A stretch of 64,000 nucleotides of DNA. Source: Nigrospora sphaerica (taxonomy: Eukaryota > Ascomycota > Sordariomycetes > Amphisphaeriales > Apiosporaceae). Position 1 is the stretch's first letter, and each line of letters opens with the position of its first letter. The DNA is taken from NCBI GenBank assembly GCA_018287875.1, contig JAGVVL010000021.1, forward strand, positions 372,001 to 436,000, written 5' to 3'. A program made the position numbers and the translations under genes. The notes under the pieces were generated by a model, which did not search any database, had not been told where the DNA came from, and worked only from the letters and a program-made list of their open reading frames with translations. This document shows, one piece after another, positions 32,602 through 45,100 of this stretch.

Positions 32602-35376
32602 CTATCCTCGTCCACCGTAAAACGGCACAGGGGACGGCATGTGCATACCCATATGCAGCTGGAAGTAGCCCAGGATGAGTAGGGAGATGATGATGAGAAC
32701 AGCGCCAGTGATACTGGTGGCTATTCCCGTAGGCCAGCCGCGGTGTATCAAAAAGGGAGCTATTGCTGTGTATAGAAACCTACCTTGGGTCCATCTGCAT
32801 CCCTGTATCAAAGCACCTTGCTTCTTCTCGTAGTTGATTCGCTTCAAGGGAAAAGAAGAAAAACATGTCAGCCAAATGGGAGCAGTGACAGATAGCCCGT
32901 CGGCCAAACCTACCCCATACGACCTAGCCATCTCCTTCCTGATCAGAGCCTTCTCGTTTTCTAGAGCCAACTGGGTTTTGGCAATGCCGGCGTGTTTACC
33001 AAGAAGCCTAGCCATCGCAGGCGTGGTGAGCGAACGCAGCGCTAGTGCGCGGAGGAAAGCCACGACCGTGGAGGCGGCCCTGGGTACCAAGACCTGTTTC
33101 TTGACGGCCGACTCCACCTCGGCGAATCTCTTGGTCGCCGCATCGTACCTGAGGCATCGCCCGTTCAGGGCGGTAACGATACGATATGCGAGCCACAAGA
33201 TACGCACAACACGTTCCTCGTGTGAATTCTTGTCCTCGAAGGCACGGTCTTCTAGGTCATCATTGGGGGTGACGAACCAGTGCTTAGGGAAGTACTCCTG
33301 GGGAAGCCAGACCAACGCGCGGAGCAACCAGTCCTCCGGAAGGGGCCGACCACGCAGGCGCGGAAGGTCGGGATGCCACCGCTTGGAAAAGGCCTTCAGC
33401 CTCTTTCCTGGTAGCCGCACAAAGGGAGGCGAGTTTGGCTTTCTGAGAAGAGAGTTCAGCGTTCCGACGGTAGCATGTCGCTCAGGGTGTGGCCTACGGG
33501 ACCCGTAGCCAAGGTGCGCACCGCTGTGGGCCATGAGGGATAGGGAGGGGAGAGATGCATCGGACAAACACATACCTGCATGGCCAGCAAGCCATTGAGC
33601 CCTGAGGCAACAAGTCCCCATGAAAAGGACTTCTGGTAAGATTGCATGGTGTCATCCTTGTCGCACGCAGCGAGCAGAAACGCCAACCGCACGTGGAAAT
33701 ACGGTAAGAACTCTGGTTGGATGTTCGAGTCGTCCTGCGGCAGGAGCACGACCTTGTCGACGTCGTTAACCAAGTCGAGGGCCTTCTTGGCAGCGTCAAA
33801 AGATGGAGGCGGGTTTTTGTATCGTTTCCTGGCTTACTGCCACCTGTGGGCTTTTTCTTGGGCACCCTCGGCTGCCGAGACGCTGCGATTGCGTCCGTCT
33901 TGGGGCCTCCTCAACGGGCGTCTTGGATGCACCCTCATTCAAAGCCACCTTGGCGGCATTCCCGTTGGACTTTGTGGCAGACGCTGCCTCCGGAACCAGA
34001 GAGTTCATGATCGCGTGGGTGTGTTGCTCTCCGTTGGGTTCCGTTGTACCATATTGGATGATGGAGCAGCAGAGTATCAAGGCCACTGCTTCCCCCTCGT
34101 GGTTAGCAGAGGAATCGCCTTCATTGTCATCTCTTGGTACTTGCCGTTGCTGCCAAATTCATGCCACCACATGCCTGCTTTGCCCCCATGCTCGAGCAAA
34201 CCAAGAAACCTCGCTTTCTCTAGTTCGTACCGGCATTCCGCTGTCATCGACTCGGGGCCAGGATCAAGCCAAAACTCTCTCCTCTTTCTCGGTGCAACTC
34301 TGGTAGTAGAGGATCCCGAGGGTCTTCATGAAGGCTTGATCCAGATCAGGGACTTTGGGATTTTCGCCTGCGAGGATTGGATCGATTAGGGTGAGGATGC
34401 TTTCGGCTGTGCCTGTAAACGGGACCGGGACACATTGACTTTTAGCGTAGTAGAGGAGTTGCCGGACGGCATAGGGTTGCGCGAGGATAGCGAGATGATG
34501 ATAAAGCCTCCCAGTCCTTGGTTCCATATCGATCACCTTCTCGTACCAGGAGCGAGAGGTCTCTCTCCAGCTCTCCCCAAATGGTTGTCGCCCTCCTCGA
34601 TGGCCATCCTATTTCAAGTAAGTTAGAGACAGATAAGGAGAAGGAAATGGGTAGGGGTCAAACACACCGGTACCGACTCAGATTCCCAAGACATTCGGCC
34701 CACGTGGCCTCCCCTTGCCGCCATCCCGACTGGCATATACCCATAGATCGGCAACTAAAGGGTAGACGGTGTGCAGGAAGGTTGCCATGTGCTCGAAGGT
34801 CCCAGGAAGGCCTCGGCGCATTACCTCGAGGTGGCTCTGTAGACCGTGAAGCCATAGTCTTGCCGGTAGCTTGTATTTCTCAACCAGTCTCTTGAGTGCC
34901 ACCGAGCCTTGAGGGTGCTGGGAAGCCAGGATGAAGTCAAAGTGCTCATAAACTAGAGTCATGTGGAGCTTATTCAACGCAGTCAACTGCTCCTTCGTGT
35001 ATGTCGACTCGGAGGCAACGCCCTTGCCGTCGACTTCAATGCACTTGTCCTCAACCATTTTTAGGCCGCCGTAGATGCCTCTGACTTCAGCCTTGAGATG
35101 GTCTATGGTGATAGGTTCTGTTTTCGGGGCCTTGATAAGCTCGAAATCCTCCATGTATTCAACCTGGCGAAGCCCGTGTCGGAGTGTGAGTTCTGCCATG
35201 GCTGCATTTGCGGTCGGTTGCACCATCCTTTCTGCACCGGCTGCTGTGAGGGAGCTGCGTCGGCCATCATGGGAGAGGTTGAGATTTTCGTCGTCTAAAG
35301 AGCCACGACAAGCGCTGTACTGTGCTGCAGAAGATGACGTCGGGCTGGAGCTCGCGCTATGGAAGGCTAAATGTTA
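32602..35376 (-). CDS. Est1-type DNA/RNA-binding domain protein, multi-exon, frames interrupted
   Basis: Est1/SMG5-7-type proteins bind telomerase RNA or take part in nonsense-mediated decay; fungi carry several uncharacterised relatives. Landmarks on the minus strand are: a helical N-terminal part (VYEHFDFILASQHPQGS, LPARLWLHGLQSHLEVMRRG), WAECLGNLSRYR, MAIEEGDN, GRLYHHLAILAQPYAVRQLL (the diagnostic Est1 box), VLLPQDDSNIQPEFLPYFHV, and RPLPEDWLLRALVWLPQEY. An intron at 34667-34609 joins SRYR to MAIE in frame, and another runs from GTATGT near 33583 to CACAG near 33534. The frame changes at two C4/G4 runs (34711-34714 and 34575-34578), each repaired by one extra G, and again near 33820. Exons near the 3' end are uncertain: GTAGGT...TTGAAG near 32920-32850 looks like an intron. 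It is either a pseudogene or a gene hit by base-calling errors. Confidence 0.72.
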
Positions 35377-36220
35377 GAAGGTAGATCGAACTGTTGGGCA
35401 AGAAGATGATGGTCCACATGAGGTGACAAAACATGTATCAATGAAGCTTACTGGAGCGTGCGATGATGGTTTTCTTGTCTTTGTTATTGGCCTAGGTCCT
35501 GGGCGCGCGAACCATTTAGAGCCGCAATACAGGGAGCAACGAGGCTACCAGCAATAAAGCAACCCACGACGAGGCAACCGGGCGCAAGCGGCTACCGTAC
35601 CTTAGCACCACACATATTCCGGCCTAGCGCCAGAGGGCAAATAGTACTAGCTGAGCTATAGATCGTTTTTCTTCTGTTTCCTTTTTCTTTACCCCTTTTG
35701 GTTTTTATATGGCATTCACATATACGCTGCTGTTTCTCAATATTGTGTTTCAAGAAAATGTTCATTTCAGGGACACGTTCTCTGAGGAGCAGCCGCGCCA
35801 AACGGGCAGCCAGGACCATAAGGCAGCTATAGGGCAACTAGGCTAATGGATCCGGAACAGGCTACCGAACGCTGCGCAAGCTGAGCAGAAGCGAACTGGG
35901 ACCTCCATAAACACAGAAGCATCTTTCTTCTTCCAAACCATTAAATTCACATGTAAAGTGTCGATGCGACCATCGACTGAGCACCGCCGAGCTTGAGCAA
36001 AACGTTGACTCACCCACCTCATATGGTGCGGCATGTAGCTGAACTTCATCCCACCACCAGCAAAAGCAACAGGGTATCGCTTCTGACGTATGATATGATC
36101 AAAAAACTGCTTTGGGTGGTACTCATGTACCTTTTTTTTTTTTTTTTGGCTGTGTTGGATAGCAGTGGATCAACACAACTCCAACACCTCTGGTGATAAC
36201 GGTTCCCTCACCATCAGAGC
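35377..36220. other. Intergenic, 5' flank of the Est1-like gene
   Basis: GTAAGC near 35453 together with CCATAG near 35377 suggests an intron, with a short upstream exon of the Est1-like gene at about 35456-35480. Otherwise there are poly-T tracts (36131-36147) and no gene. Confidence 0.35.
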
Positions 36221-36270
36221 CCTGCTTCGCCCTGCTTCGCCCTGCTTCGCCCTGCTTCGCCCCGCCTCGC
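36221..36270 (+). repeat. 10-bp tandem repeat, about five copies
   Basis: CCTGCTTCGC is repeated four times exactly, followed by a diverged fifth unit. Confidence 0.9.
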
Positions 36271-36932
36271 CCCCTCGCCCCCGGTGGCTTGGATGCTCGT
36301 GCAACCTCAAAATGTCCTCGCGTCGACATCACGTCATAGAGGGGCCGGCGGGGTGATTGAGATGCCGAAGGCCAGAAACAGTATCGTCCCCTTGTTGTAC
36401 CATTTGCCCAACATGTGCGTCCTATTCGTCGAGGCTGTATAGGTAACCCCAGAAACCGAAGTGCCGAGGTGGGTGGCGTCACTTTTTTCAACATTTTTAA
36501 TCTGTTACACTATGAATTCCACGGTATATCACGGGTCATATGCTCCGGGTAGCTACTGGTCATCATCGCCATCTCACAAAGATTCACACTGATCCGCATC
36601 TACATTAGACGACTTACATTTCGTAGCATGCTATAGGTGCACATCTAGTAGCGTGTAGTCTGCACGGACACGAGGTTGTGAAGTGTAAAAACGCCAACCA
36701 GACCCTGCGTGCCAGAGAGAGCGCCAGACTCGCCCCTGATTCATCCTTTCGTCCGCCCGACCTCGCCCGTCGGGCCCGGGCTGTCTTGCCTGTCCGCCTG
36801 TTAGGCTGTAGTTTTTGTGAGCCGGGCTCCAGGATGGAGAGGATGGAATCTGGACTCGGGGTTCCAATTTGTGGGCTGTGTGGACTCACCTGTCCCCTCA
36901 ACAAGAAGGACCCCCAGTCGTTACGACCAATG
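36271..36932. other. Intergenic
   Basis: No gene or RNA that I can support. Confidence 0.4.
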
Positions 36933-37022
36933 ACACTTGGTCTCTTCCCGACACTTGGTCTTTTCCCGATACTTGGTCTCTTCCCGATACTTGGTCTCTT
37001 CCCGACACTTGGTCTCTTCCCG
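36933..37022 (+). repeat. 18-bp tandem repeat, five copies
   Basis: Five head-to-tail units of ACACTTGGTCTCTTCCCG, with C/T variation at the second and twelfth positions. They sit about 1 kb upstream of the desaturase gene. Confidence 0.92.
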
Positions 37023-38017
37023 ACAATCTACCCCAACATGACGTCGGGAATTCAGGTGGAGAGAGCAGCAACGTGACGCAAAACACGCATCGAGACGTCA
37101 GGAACCTACGAAAATGCCCCGCAACACTGCATACTTTGATATCAATGCAGCCGGTCTGGCCCCTCTCCAGATAACCCCGTCGCTTCCCCACGCTTGTCTG
37201 CTTTGCCTCCATGAACCTGCCCCGCCCCCTTCGTCCAGGCCCCATATGGTACTCGGCTAAGAATGGACGTGGGAGGTGGTTAAACGATACCACCGTGACC
37301 AACTCGTCTCTCGCCGTCCAGTAGACTTCCAGAGCCCGAGAGAGTTCTGCCAGACGTATTATATAGGTCACGCTACGGATCACGGGGCATAAATATGCCA
37401 GAAAATCCAAAGCAGAGAATAACCGCAGGGCGTGGAGCTGGGCAAATAGTTATGTGTAAGGGGAAAGGTCTGCATAGGCACATACACACACAGTCAGTAA
37501 ACAATCATGGCTATCCGTGTCCTGGCCAGCGGCCTACGGTGTTACATAGAGGAGGGCACACCGTGTGCCGTCAAGTGTCTACTGTAGTGTCCCATGCTGT
37601 TGCGGTAAACGTGAGCATACATACCCGTTGGAGTCCTAAGGTTTACCTCCCATGCCATGCCCCCGAGCACCCGTCGGCCGGCCGATGGCGCATGGGAGAG
37701 ATGATACATATGATAGGTACGGGAAGTGATGCGTGGCGCATCTCTCTTATCATCTCATATCCCGTGCCAACCAGCATACTCGTATGGAGAGGCACAGTTG
37801 GAGGGAGCATGGAGGAGGCATGTAACCAAATAATATTCACAATGCGTACCCCGCCCTCCGCCCTCCCCCTATCCCCATCTGCTGGCTGAATAAATACCCT
37901 AAGGGCTGCCATCCATACCCATTACGCCCTTTCCTAGCAGACTCTGTTCCCAAATGCACCTCGCTCTCTCTCCTCTCCCTCTCCCTACCCGTCGCCGGCT
38001 TCACCAGCGAATCGCCC
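37023..38017. promoter_or_regulatory. Probable promoter and 5' UTR of the desaturase gene
   Basis: No ORF of note. It contains a TATA-like AATAAATACC at about 37888 and a long CT-rich tract at 37962-37992 just before the start codon. Pyrimidine-rich tracts of this kind are common in promoters of highly expressed fungal genes. The assignment is inference from position. Confidence 0.45.
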
Positions 38018-39404
38018 ATGATCATGGCGGCGTCAACGACCGATGTGATTGTGTCCCAGCCCTTCCCTGACGGCACCGAAGACTACAAGCCCCTCCGTAC
38101 CAGCAAACAAATGGACTTTAAGAAGCCACACATCACCGAGCTGTCCATCACCTGGAGCAACTGGTACAAGCACGTTAGCTGGCTGAATGTCTACTTTATC
38201 ATCGTCATGCCCTTCACGGGCTGCGTAGCCGCCTACTCTACACCCCTGCGCTTCTACACGGCCCTATTCTCTATCATCTACTACTTCAACACCGGTCTCG
38301 GCATCACGGCCGGTATGGCCCACCTAGAATCTGTTCGGCTACCTTTACCGCTAACTCTGTGACAGGCTACCACCGTCTCTGGTCGCACACTTCGTACAAG
38401 GCGACCCTGCCCTTGAAGGTCTACCTCGCCGCCGTCGGCGCTGGCGCTGTTGGGGTTCCATTCGCTGGTGGTCTCGGGGCCACCGTGCTCACCACCGCTA
38501 CACAGACACGGAGAAAGACCCCTACTCGGTCCGCAAGGGTCTCCTCTACTCGCACATCGGCTGGATGATCATGAAGCAGAACCCCAAGCGCATTGGCCGT
38601 ACCGACATCACCGATCTTAATGATGACCCCGTCGTTGTCTTCCAGCACACGCACTATATTAAATGTGTGTTGACTATGGGTCTCGTCTTCCCTACCCTGG
38701 TCTGCGGCCTCGGCTGGGGCGACTGGCTCGGCGGCTTTATCTACGCCGGCATCCTGCGCATCTTTTTCCTCCAGCAGGCCACCTTCTGCGTCAACTCGCT
38801 GGCCCATTGGATCGGCGACCAGCCCTTTGACGACCGCAACTCGCCCCGTGACCACGTCATCACAGCCCTCGTTACCCTTGGCGAAGGATACCACAACTTC
38901 CACCACGAGTTCCCCTCCGACTACCGTAACGCCATCCAGTGGTGGCAGTACGACCCCACCAAGTGGACCATTTGGATGTGGAAGCAGCTTGGCCTAGCCT
39001 ACGACCTGAAGGAGTTCCGCCAAAACGAGATCGAGAAGGGCCGCCTCCAGCAGCTGGAGAAGAAGCTCGACCAGAAGCGTGCCACGCTCGACTGGGGTGT
39101 ACCCCTGGCACAGCTCCCCATCGTCGACTGGGACAGTTTTGTGACTGAGTCCAAGAACGGAAAGGCACTCGTGACCGTGGCCGGTGTCATCCACGACGTG
39201 ACCGACTTCATCAAGGACCACCCCGGTGGCAAGGCGCTCATCTCGTCAGCCGTCGGCAAGGACGCCACGGCCATCTTCAACGGCGGTGTCTACAACCACT
39301 CCAACGCGGCCCACAACCTACTGTCCACGATGCGTGTGGGCGTGCTGCGCGGCGGCTGCGAAGTGGAGATCTGGAAGTGCGACCGGTCGGAGAACAAGGA
39401 CTGA
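38018..39404 (+). CDS. Delta-9 acyl-CoA desaturase with C-terminal cytochrome b5 domain (OLE1-like)
   Basis: It introduces the first double bond in stearoyl/palmitoyl-CoA in the ER membrane. Exon 1 (38018-38312) and exon 2 (38366-39404) are separated by a 53-nt intron (GTATGG...CTAAC...GACAG) and join as TAGYHRLW. His boxes are HRLWSH, HRAHH (readable only in the shifted frame) and HNFHHEF. Membrane segments flank them ([32 protein letters not shown]). The C-terminal b5 domain has the heme ligand motif HPGGKALI and ends near residue 460, the usual length. The frame is broken at the G4 run 38452-38455, just before the second His box; one more G restores it. Because the rest is highly conserved, a sequence error is more likely than a pseudogene. 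The start could be ATG 38018 or 38024. Confidence 0.9.
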
Positions 39405-40036
39405 CTCCACGGTGCTCCACGACTCGACAGGCATGTCCATAGTCCGTGCCTGCGACAGTCGACGTGGACGGCACATAGACCATCGTGAGCGCCGATGCGG
39501 CTTGGTTCTCACGACTACCTCACGACTACGACACGACCCATCGTTCATTCACTGTACGTAGATATATCACCACGGACTTTGGAGGTTGCAGGCAGGCAAA
39601 TTGTTATCATTTGAAGCGACCTAGTCTACAAAGGTCGTCCTTTCCGCCACAGCAGCTTTTACTAGAAGGAGGGGCTAAGAGGGACCCCAATACATTACAC
39701 GATCTCAAAAGGCTCAATATAATGGATCAAACCTCACAACATGCACTCCTCACTACAAAGCTATGAGTCGTGTTCAACTTCGCACATGCTGCTATTTTAA
39801 ATTATACGACTGAGCTTCGTCGTAGACTTGGCCTGCGTAGTGCTTGACATCGTCGCGTTGGTATATAAGTTCGAGGACCCCCATTTGGACCCCCCCACTT
39901 TCGAGCCCCCAAAAACCAGCCACTGAAAACCAGCTCTATCAATAGAACTTCAGATAGAGCCTTAATTAATGACAACTCTAATACAAGAACCAGCCTCACT
40001 TAGGCTTTCGCTACCGCTCTCTTCATCTAGACCACT
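39405..40036. other. 3' flank of the desaturase gene and possible transposon end
   Basis: No gene. C-rich words near 39875-39910 just after TATATAA could be a terminal repeat of the Fot1-like remnant that follows, but I found no matching partner. Confidence 0.35.
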
Positions 40037-40300
40037 TTAAGCTTCTCCGACCGCCATTTGAGCCCGGTGGATGTCTTCGATGTTCGCGAACTTCGAATTA
40101 GGGCTTAAATCCACCTTCTTCCTCTTCCTTGGTCTAATAGTGTCAATCCTAGCTTCGAGAGCCTGGATTTGCCTTTGAGAAGTAGCTAATTGGAAGTTCT
40201 TCTCATCAAAGGCTTTTTGAATCTTCCGGAAAAGTAGCCGTTGTGTGGTTGAGTGTTCCGCTAGCTAGTTCGAAAGCTGTACTTGGTCCTTGAAGTCCGA
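40037..40300 (-). pseudogene. Fot1/pogo-like transposase C-terminal tail
   Basis: The minus strand reads LLFRKIQKAFDEKNFQLATS, then QIQALEARIDTIRPRKRKKV, then DLSPNSKFANIEDIHRAQMA, and a stop at 40037. This coiled coil followed by RPRKR.KV and SPNSKFANIE is typical of the end of fungal Fot1/pogo transposases. A related tail closes transposon 1 (RPRKQRRV near 15230). The catalytic domain is missing. Confidence 0.75.
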
Positions 40301-40597
40301 CGTCTTCTTTAGAGTAGACCAAACCACTTTAGAAGTATGGGATCTCTTTAGAGGTGTCGAGAAAACCTTATTCGAGTAGGATTACTTCGATTGTATCGTA
40401 TCGGGTGTTGTTTAGTGTGTGTTTTGAACCAAATTCCGGCTTAGAAGGGGTTTCGCCATACTCACTGGCCAGAGACCAGAGACAACCTTCCTTCCTATTT
40501 ATTCTTTTCTGACACCCACTGTTAGTGCCAGCCTGCTATTTACTGCCAAATCCTTAAAAATCCTCCAACGGCGCCTCAACGCCAACCCAGAGGCCAG

Positions 40598-42048
40598 ATG
40601 GACTCTGGGACCATCATCGTGATGGCTTCACCTCCTCGTGAGGACACCACCGATGAGGTGATGACGGGAAACGATCCTCCCGACCACCTTGAAGAAGCTT
40701 CCCCACTTATACTCACAAGAGGAAGCGAATGGGGCAGAATGAGGCCCCTGCGAACGGTCCACTGCGAAACCGAAGGAAGGTCGACGACACTCGAGAAGCT
40801 TCGACGACGGAAGAAGCCGCGCTGCAGACTGCAAAGGAAGGACACCAATTGGCCACGGACGCACTGGCCCCGATCCTGGGCGATATGGACAAGCGACACA
40901 ATACCCGACGATCGGTACTCACGAAGATCGCCCGCGCTCTAGACAACATCATCGAAGAATACCACGACGAAGACAAGGAAATAGCCGCGGAGATTACGAA
41001 AGGTTTCACGGCGTTCCTACTGGCTAAGACTGGGGAAACGATTGGCCCCCACCCAAACGAACACCTCCTACAGGCGAACGGCCCGACCCGAGCGGAGCCC
41101 CTTAGGACCCCCACACGCAGCTGGGCTGACGTCGCCCGAGCTGGACAGAAGCCAACACCCCAGGACGGTTCAGACAAGCGAACTAAGGAAACGAATCAAC
41201 GAGAGGACCTCCGAGTTCTTGTGAGGATCCTAGAGGAACACCGAAGTTGGGCACATGCTCAATACAACTTCGCCGTGCGACAAGCCGTATGTAACACCCT
41301 CGACCTATCTCTAGTGGACGTTCCCGATGTCCACCATACGGCTACGGGCGTTTCTGTCCGTCCGAGAAATAAAGAAACGAGGGAGGTTCTCCTACGAAAG
41401 AAAGAAGAACTAGCACGAAGCCTCCGAGCTAGCACAGTCGAGGTCCCGGTCACGTGGGTGAACTACGTAATTCCCGGCTGCCCGACACAACTCTCCAACA
41501 TCTTTGGCGAGACATTCGAGACCGACACACTCTTGCGAGATGAAGTTCTTGCCCAAACAGGCATCGAGCCAGTAAGCGTACGCTGGTCGCGACAGAAACC
41601 GATTCCGGGGACGAATAAGAGATCATGCATCGTCTCGTTCTTACAGAAAGTTCGTCCGTTCCGGCTCTTCGGGGCGAGTGGGCCCGCCCGGCTGATTGAG
41701 AAACGGACGCCTCCCAGCCGCCACAACCCAGGATGCCAAGGATACCACCCGAGCCGGGTGTGTACAAGAACCGAAAGGTGTGAGAACTGTAGCGCCCGGC
41801 TCCCGACAGGACATGAACACCCGCAGCCGTGCCAGGAACGCCCACGATGTGCGAACTGCTACGGGCCAGCTCCAGCGAGCCACGAGAACTGCCCGGCGAA
41901 GCCAGTGGTGAAACACGGAAAGCTAGTACGCCCAACGCGAAGCGAGCTCGCGAAGATCCGCCAGACGGGTAGCTTGCTCTATAAGGCAGCCCAACCGCAA
42001 GGAACAAGCCAGGAGGCAACACACTGGAGGAAGCCAGTCCGGGATTAG
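40598..42048 (+). CDS. LINE family D ORF1 (gag-like RNA-binding protein)
   Basis: ORF1 proteins coat the element RNA. The protein starts at ATG 40598 or 40625 (ASPPREDTTDEVMTGND). It changes frame at the G4 run 40730-40733, where one more G joins GSEW to GQNEAPANGP. It then continues with a central region (RTPTRSWADVARAG, VLVRILEEHRSWAHAQYNFA). The C-terminus has three cysteine clusters: CQGYHPSRVCTRTERC, CENCSARLPTGHEHPQPC and CANCYGPAPASHENC. These are the gag-type CCHC knuckles expected in Tad1-clade ORF1. It is about 480 residues in total. ORF2 starts 147 bp downstream. Confidence 0.85.
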
Positions 42049-42195
42049 ACACGCTTAATGTCGACAGGAGCACCGTCGATGCGGTCATGGAGGACCCAAC
42101 TCATATGCCCATAGAAGCCCTAAGAAGACAACCTCGGCCCTCCCAAGAGAACAAGACGAAGCGCAGCCAACGGAACATCCCACGTATCAACTACC

Positions 42196-45100
42196 ATGAA
42201 TAGGGAAAGCGATCGAACACACTCGACACGCACTAGACTAGGGCGACAAGTCCTACAGGTAGCGCAGGCCAACGTAGGCAAATCACCGCCGGCACACACG
42301 GCCTTACTACAGCAATGCTGGGAGGATCACATAGACGTGATCCTTATGCAGGAGCCATCCGTCATAAACGACGGCAGGAACAGATTTAACTCGCACCCAG
42401 GCTACAGTGCTTACGTTCCGGTTGATAGCTGGGACAGCATCGCTACTCAGCCCCGGGTCATGACCTATGTCCGGAAAGATAGCAGGCTGAAGACGAGGCA
42501 AAAGCGGCCATGGAAGTCTAGAGACCTCCTATGGCTGGAGATCGACCACTTCACCTTGATTAATATTTACAGACCCCCACAAGAACCGCTAAGTCAGGCG
42601 ACAAGACTCCTCTTAAGCCTGCGACCACCGACCCAATGCACGGTCGCAGGGGACTTCAACGCATGGTACAGCGCTTGGGACCCAGACGTGCCCCAAACTC
42701 GGAACGGGGGGATTGAGGTCCACGACTGGGCCATCGCTAACGGGCTCTGCTACATTGGCGAGATAGGGACCCCAACACACGCAGCGGGACGAACCATCGA
42801 CTTAGCCTTCTGTAACATTCCTTTTGCGGCAGCGGAGGTGGACCCAAGGCTTCGGACAGGAGCAGACCACGAAACAATCCGAATCTTAATTCCCCGAAGC
42901 GACCAGACACTAGGGACACAGTTCCGGTACTCGATACCAGATAATAAACTCGAAGCTTTTGCCGGCCTAGTCGTGCTCGGCGCACAAAGCCTCACGCCAC
43001 TTCTCCTAATACCGACGGCGGATCAACTGGACCAACGGGCAACGGAGATCCTAGCCCTCTTACGCAGAGCGCTAGAAACAATCGGGAAGCAGCCAATTAG
43101 GAACGGTCACAATGCGCCATGGTGGACCGACGCCTGCCGGGAAGCCCGGGACGCGTTCCGACGAGCAAGACGACACCACCAAGGAGACTGGAGGCACCCA
43201 GAAGAACGAAGACACTTCCTCGCGGTTATACCGAAAGAAAAGCGGGAATATTGGCGACGGCAAATCGACTCTGTCCAGTCCGATCAAGACCTATACAAGG
43301 TCGTCCAATGGCATAAACTACAGCCCACCTTACAGGCACCTCCTCTAGTTATCGGGGACAAGACGATCGAAGACACGGAAGAGAAGGCACACGCCCTACG
43401 TAAGGCCCTTCTAGAGCGATTCACGGACGCCGAAGACCTCGAGGACGACCCTCTCAAGATCCCGACGGTACCACGGCGCATCCTGCCCTGGAGCACCCAC
43501 ATATCTAGAGAGGAGCTGACAGCCGCCACAATCGCGGTGAAGAGCACTTCGCCCGGGACCGATGGAATCTCAGTACGGCTGCTGAAAGCGTGCTGGGAGG
43601 CCATCCAAGAACCCGTACGGTCCCTCTTCCAAGCCTGCCTACAGATCGGTCACCACCCACGTCCGTTCCGCACAGCCGAGGTCGTGATGCTTCGGAAGCC
43701 GAACAAGAAAGACCTCTCGAACCCCCGCTCCTTGCGACCGATCGCGCTTCTCTCCTGCCTTGGGAAAGGCCTCGAGAGACTCGTAGCTAGACGAATAGCG
43801 AACCCCACGCTCTTATATAAGGTGATCAGCCCACAACAGGCCGGCGCCTTGCCGACACGGGCAGCCTCAGACCTCCTCGCCTACCTAACACACGAGATCG
43901 AGCATTCCCTGGAGAACAAAGGCACAGCCTCGATTCTCACCGTGGACGTGAAGGGCGCATTCGACGCTACCCTTAAGAGGCGGCTCATGCTTCGTATAAG
44001 GCAACAGGGTTGGGCAACCCAGCTTATTAAGTTTGTCGGCTCCTTCATGGAAGAGAGACAAGCACGGATCCGACTCGACGACGTCACAACAAAGCCACAG
44101 GCAATCCAATGCGGCCTACCACAGGGGTCCCCCGCCTCCCCGTCCTCTTCCTTCTGTACATTGCAGATATCCTACTCGAGGACACAAGACACCGTTTTGG
44201 GTATGCGGACGATATATGCTTTTACCGAGCTAGCAAGTCCCTACACGACAACGCACGACAGCTAGCGAAGGACTTGAACGATGTCCTCAACTGGGGCAAG
44301 GGAAACAAAGTCACTATCGACCCGGACAAAAGCGAGCTGCTCCATTTCACGTGCATAAAGAACCCAGGGGAACTCCCTAGCGTAACGGCACGGGACCACG
44401 GGCTGACCATACACGCCTCGGCCCAGCCTATACGATGGCTCGGCGTCTGGTTCGACTCGAAGCTACGGTTCACGGAGCACGTGAAGAGGAAAGCGGACAA
44501 GCGCGAAACGTCGTACGACACCTTCGGAGCCTAGCCAACACCCAGCAAGGCCCTCCGCCAAGAGCCCTCCGGAAGGCTATCTTTACCTGCGTTCTCCCTA
44601 TCCTCACATACGGGGCCGAGGCATGGTACGAGGGACGCACGAAGACACGAAAGTTTGCTAGCCGACAACACAATACGGAGGTACCGACCCGACAAGAGGC
44701 ACACATAGACGAAATAGACAGGGTCCTAAGGGAGGCCATACGGGCTGTTCTGCCAGTATGGAAGACAACACCGATAGCCACGCTATACAGGGACGCAGGT
44801 GTCCCAACGGCGCGAATCGCACTGGAATCGGCGTTCTATCGCTTCGGACAACGGCTCCAGTCAATGGACAACAGCCATATGCTAACAGCGCGGACGGCGC
44901 TGCGGCCCTATCTATCAGGCCGCGGCTACGGCTCTTTCCAGCCCACGCGAACCAGGCTTCAGAGAGCGGCCAGACTCCTACCTACCATCCCGAGGCCACA
45001 GTACCTCCTAAAACTTTACACGTTTAAACCGGACCCGCAGAAGGACAAGAAAACAGCGGCGAAGGAGTTCATAGCGTGGCAATCAAAACTTCCCGACACC

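Noticed and set aside
32602..32720. C-terminal membrane anchor (ITGAVLIIISLLILGYF) of the Est1-like protein
   Set aside because: GTAGGT...CACCAG and GTAGGT...TTGAAG sites suggest this part lies across introns and the frame may not be used.
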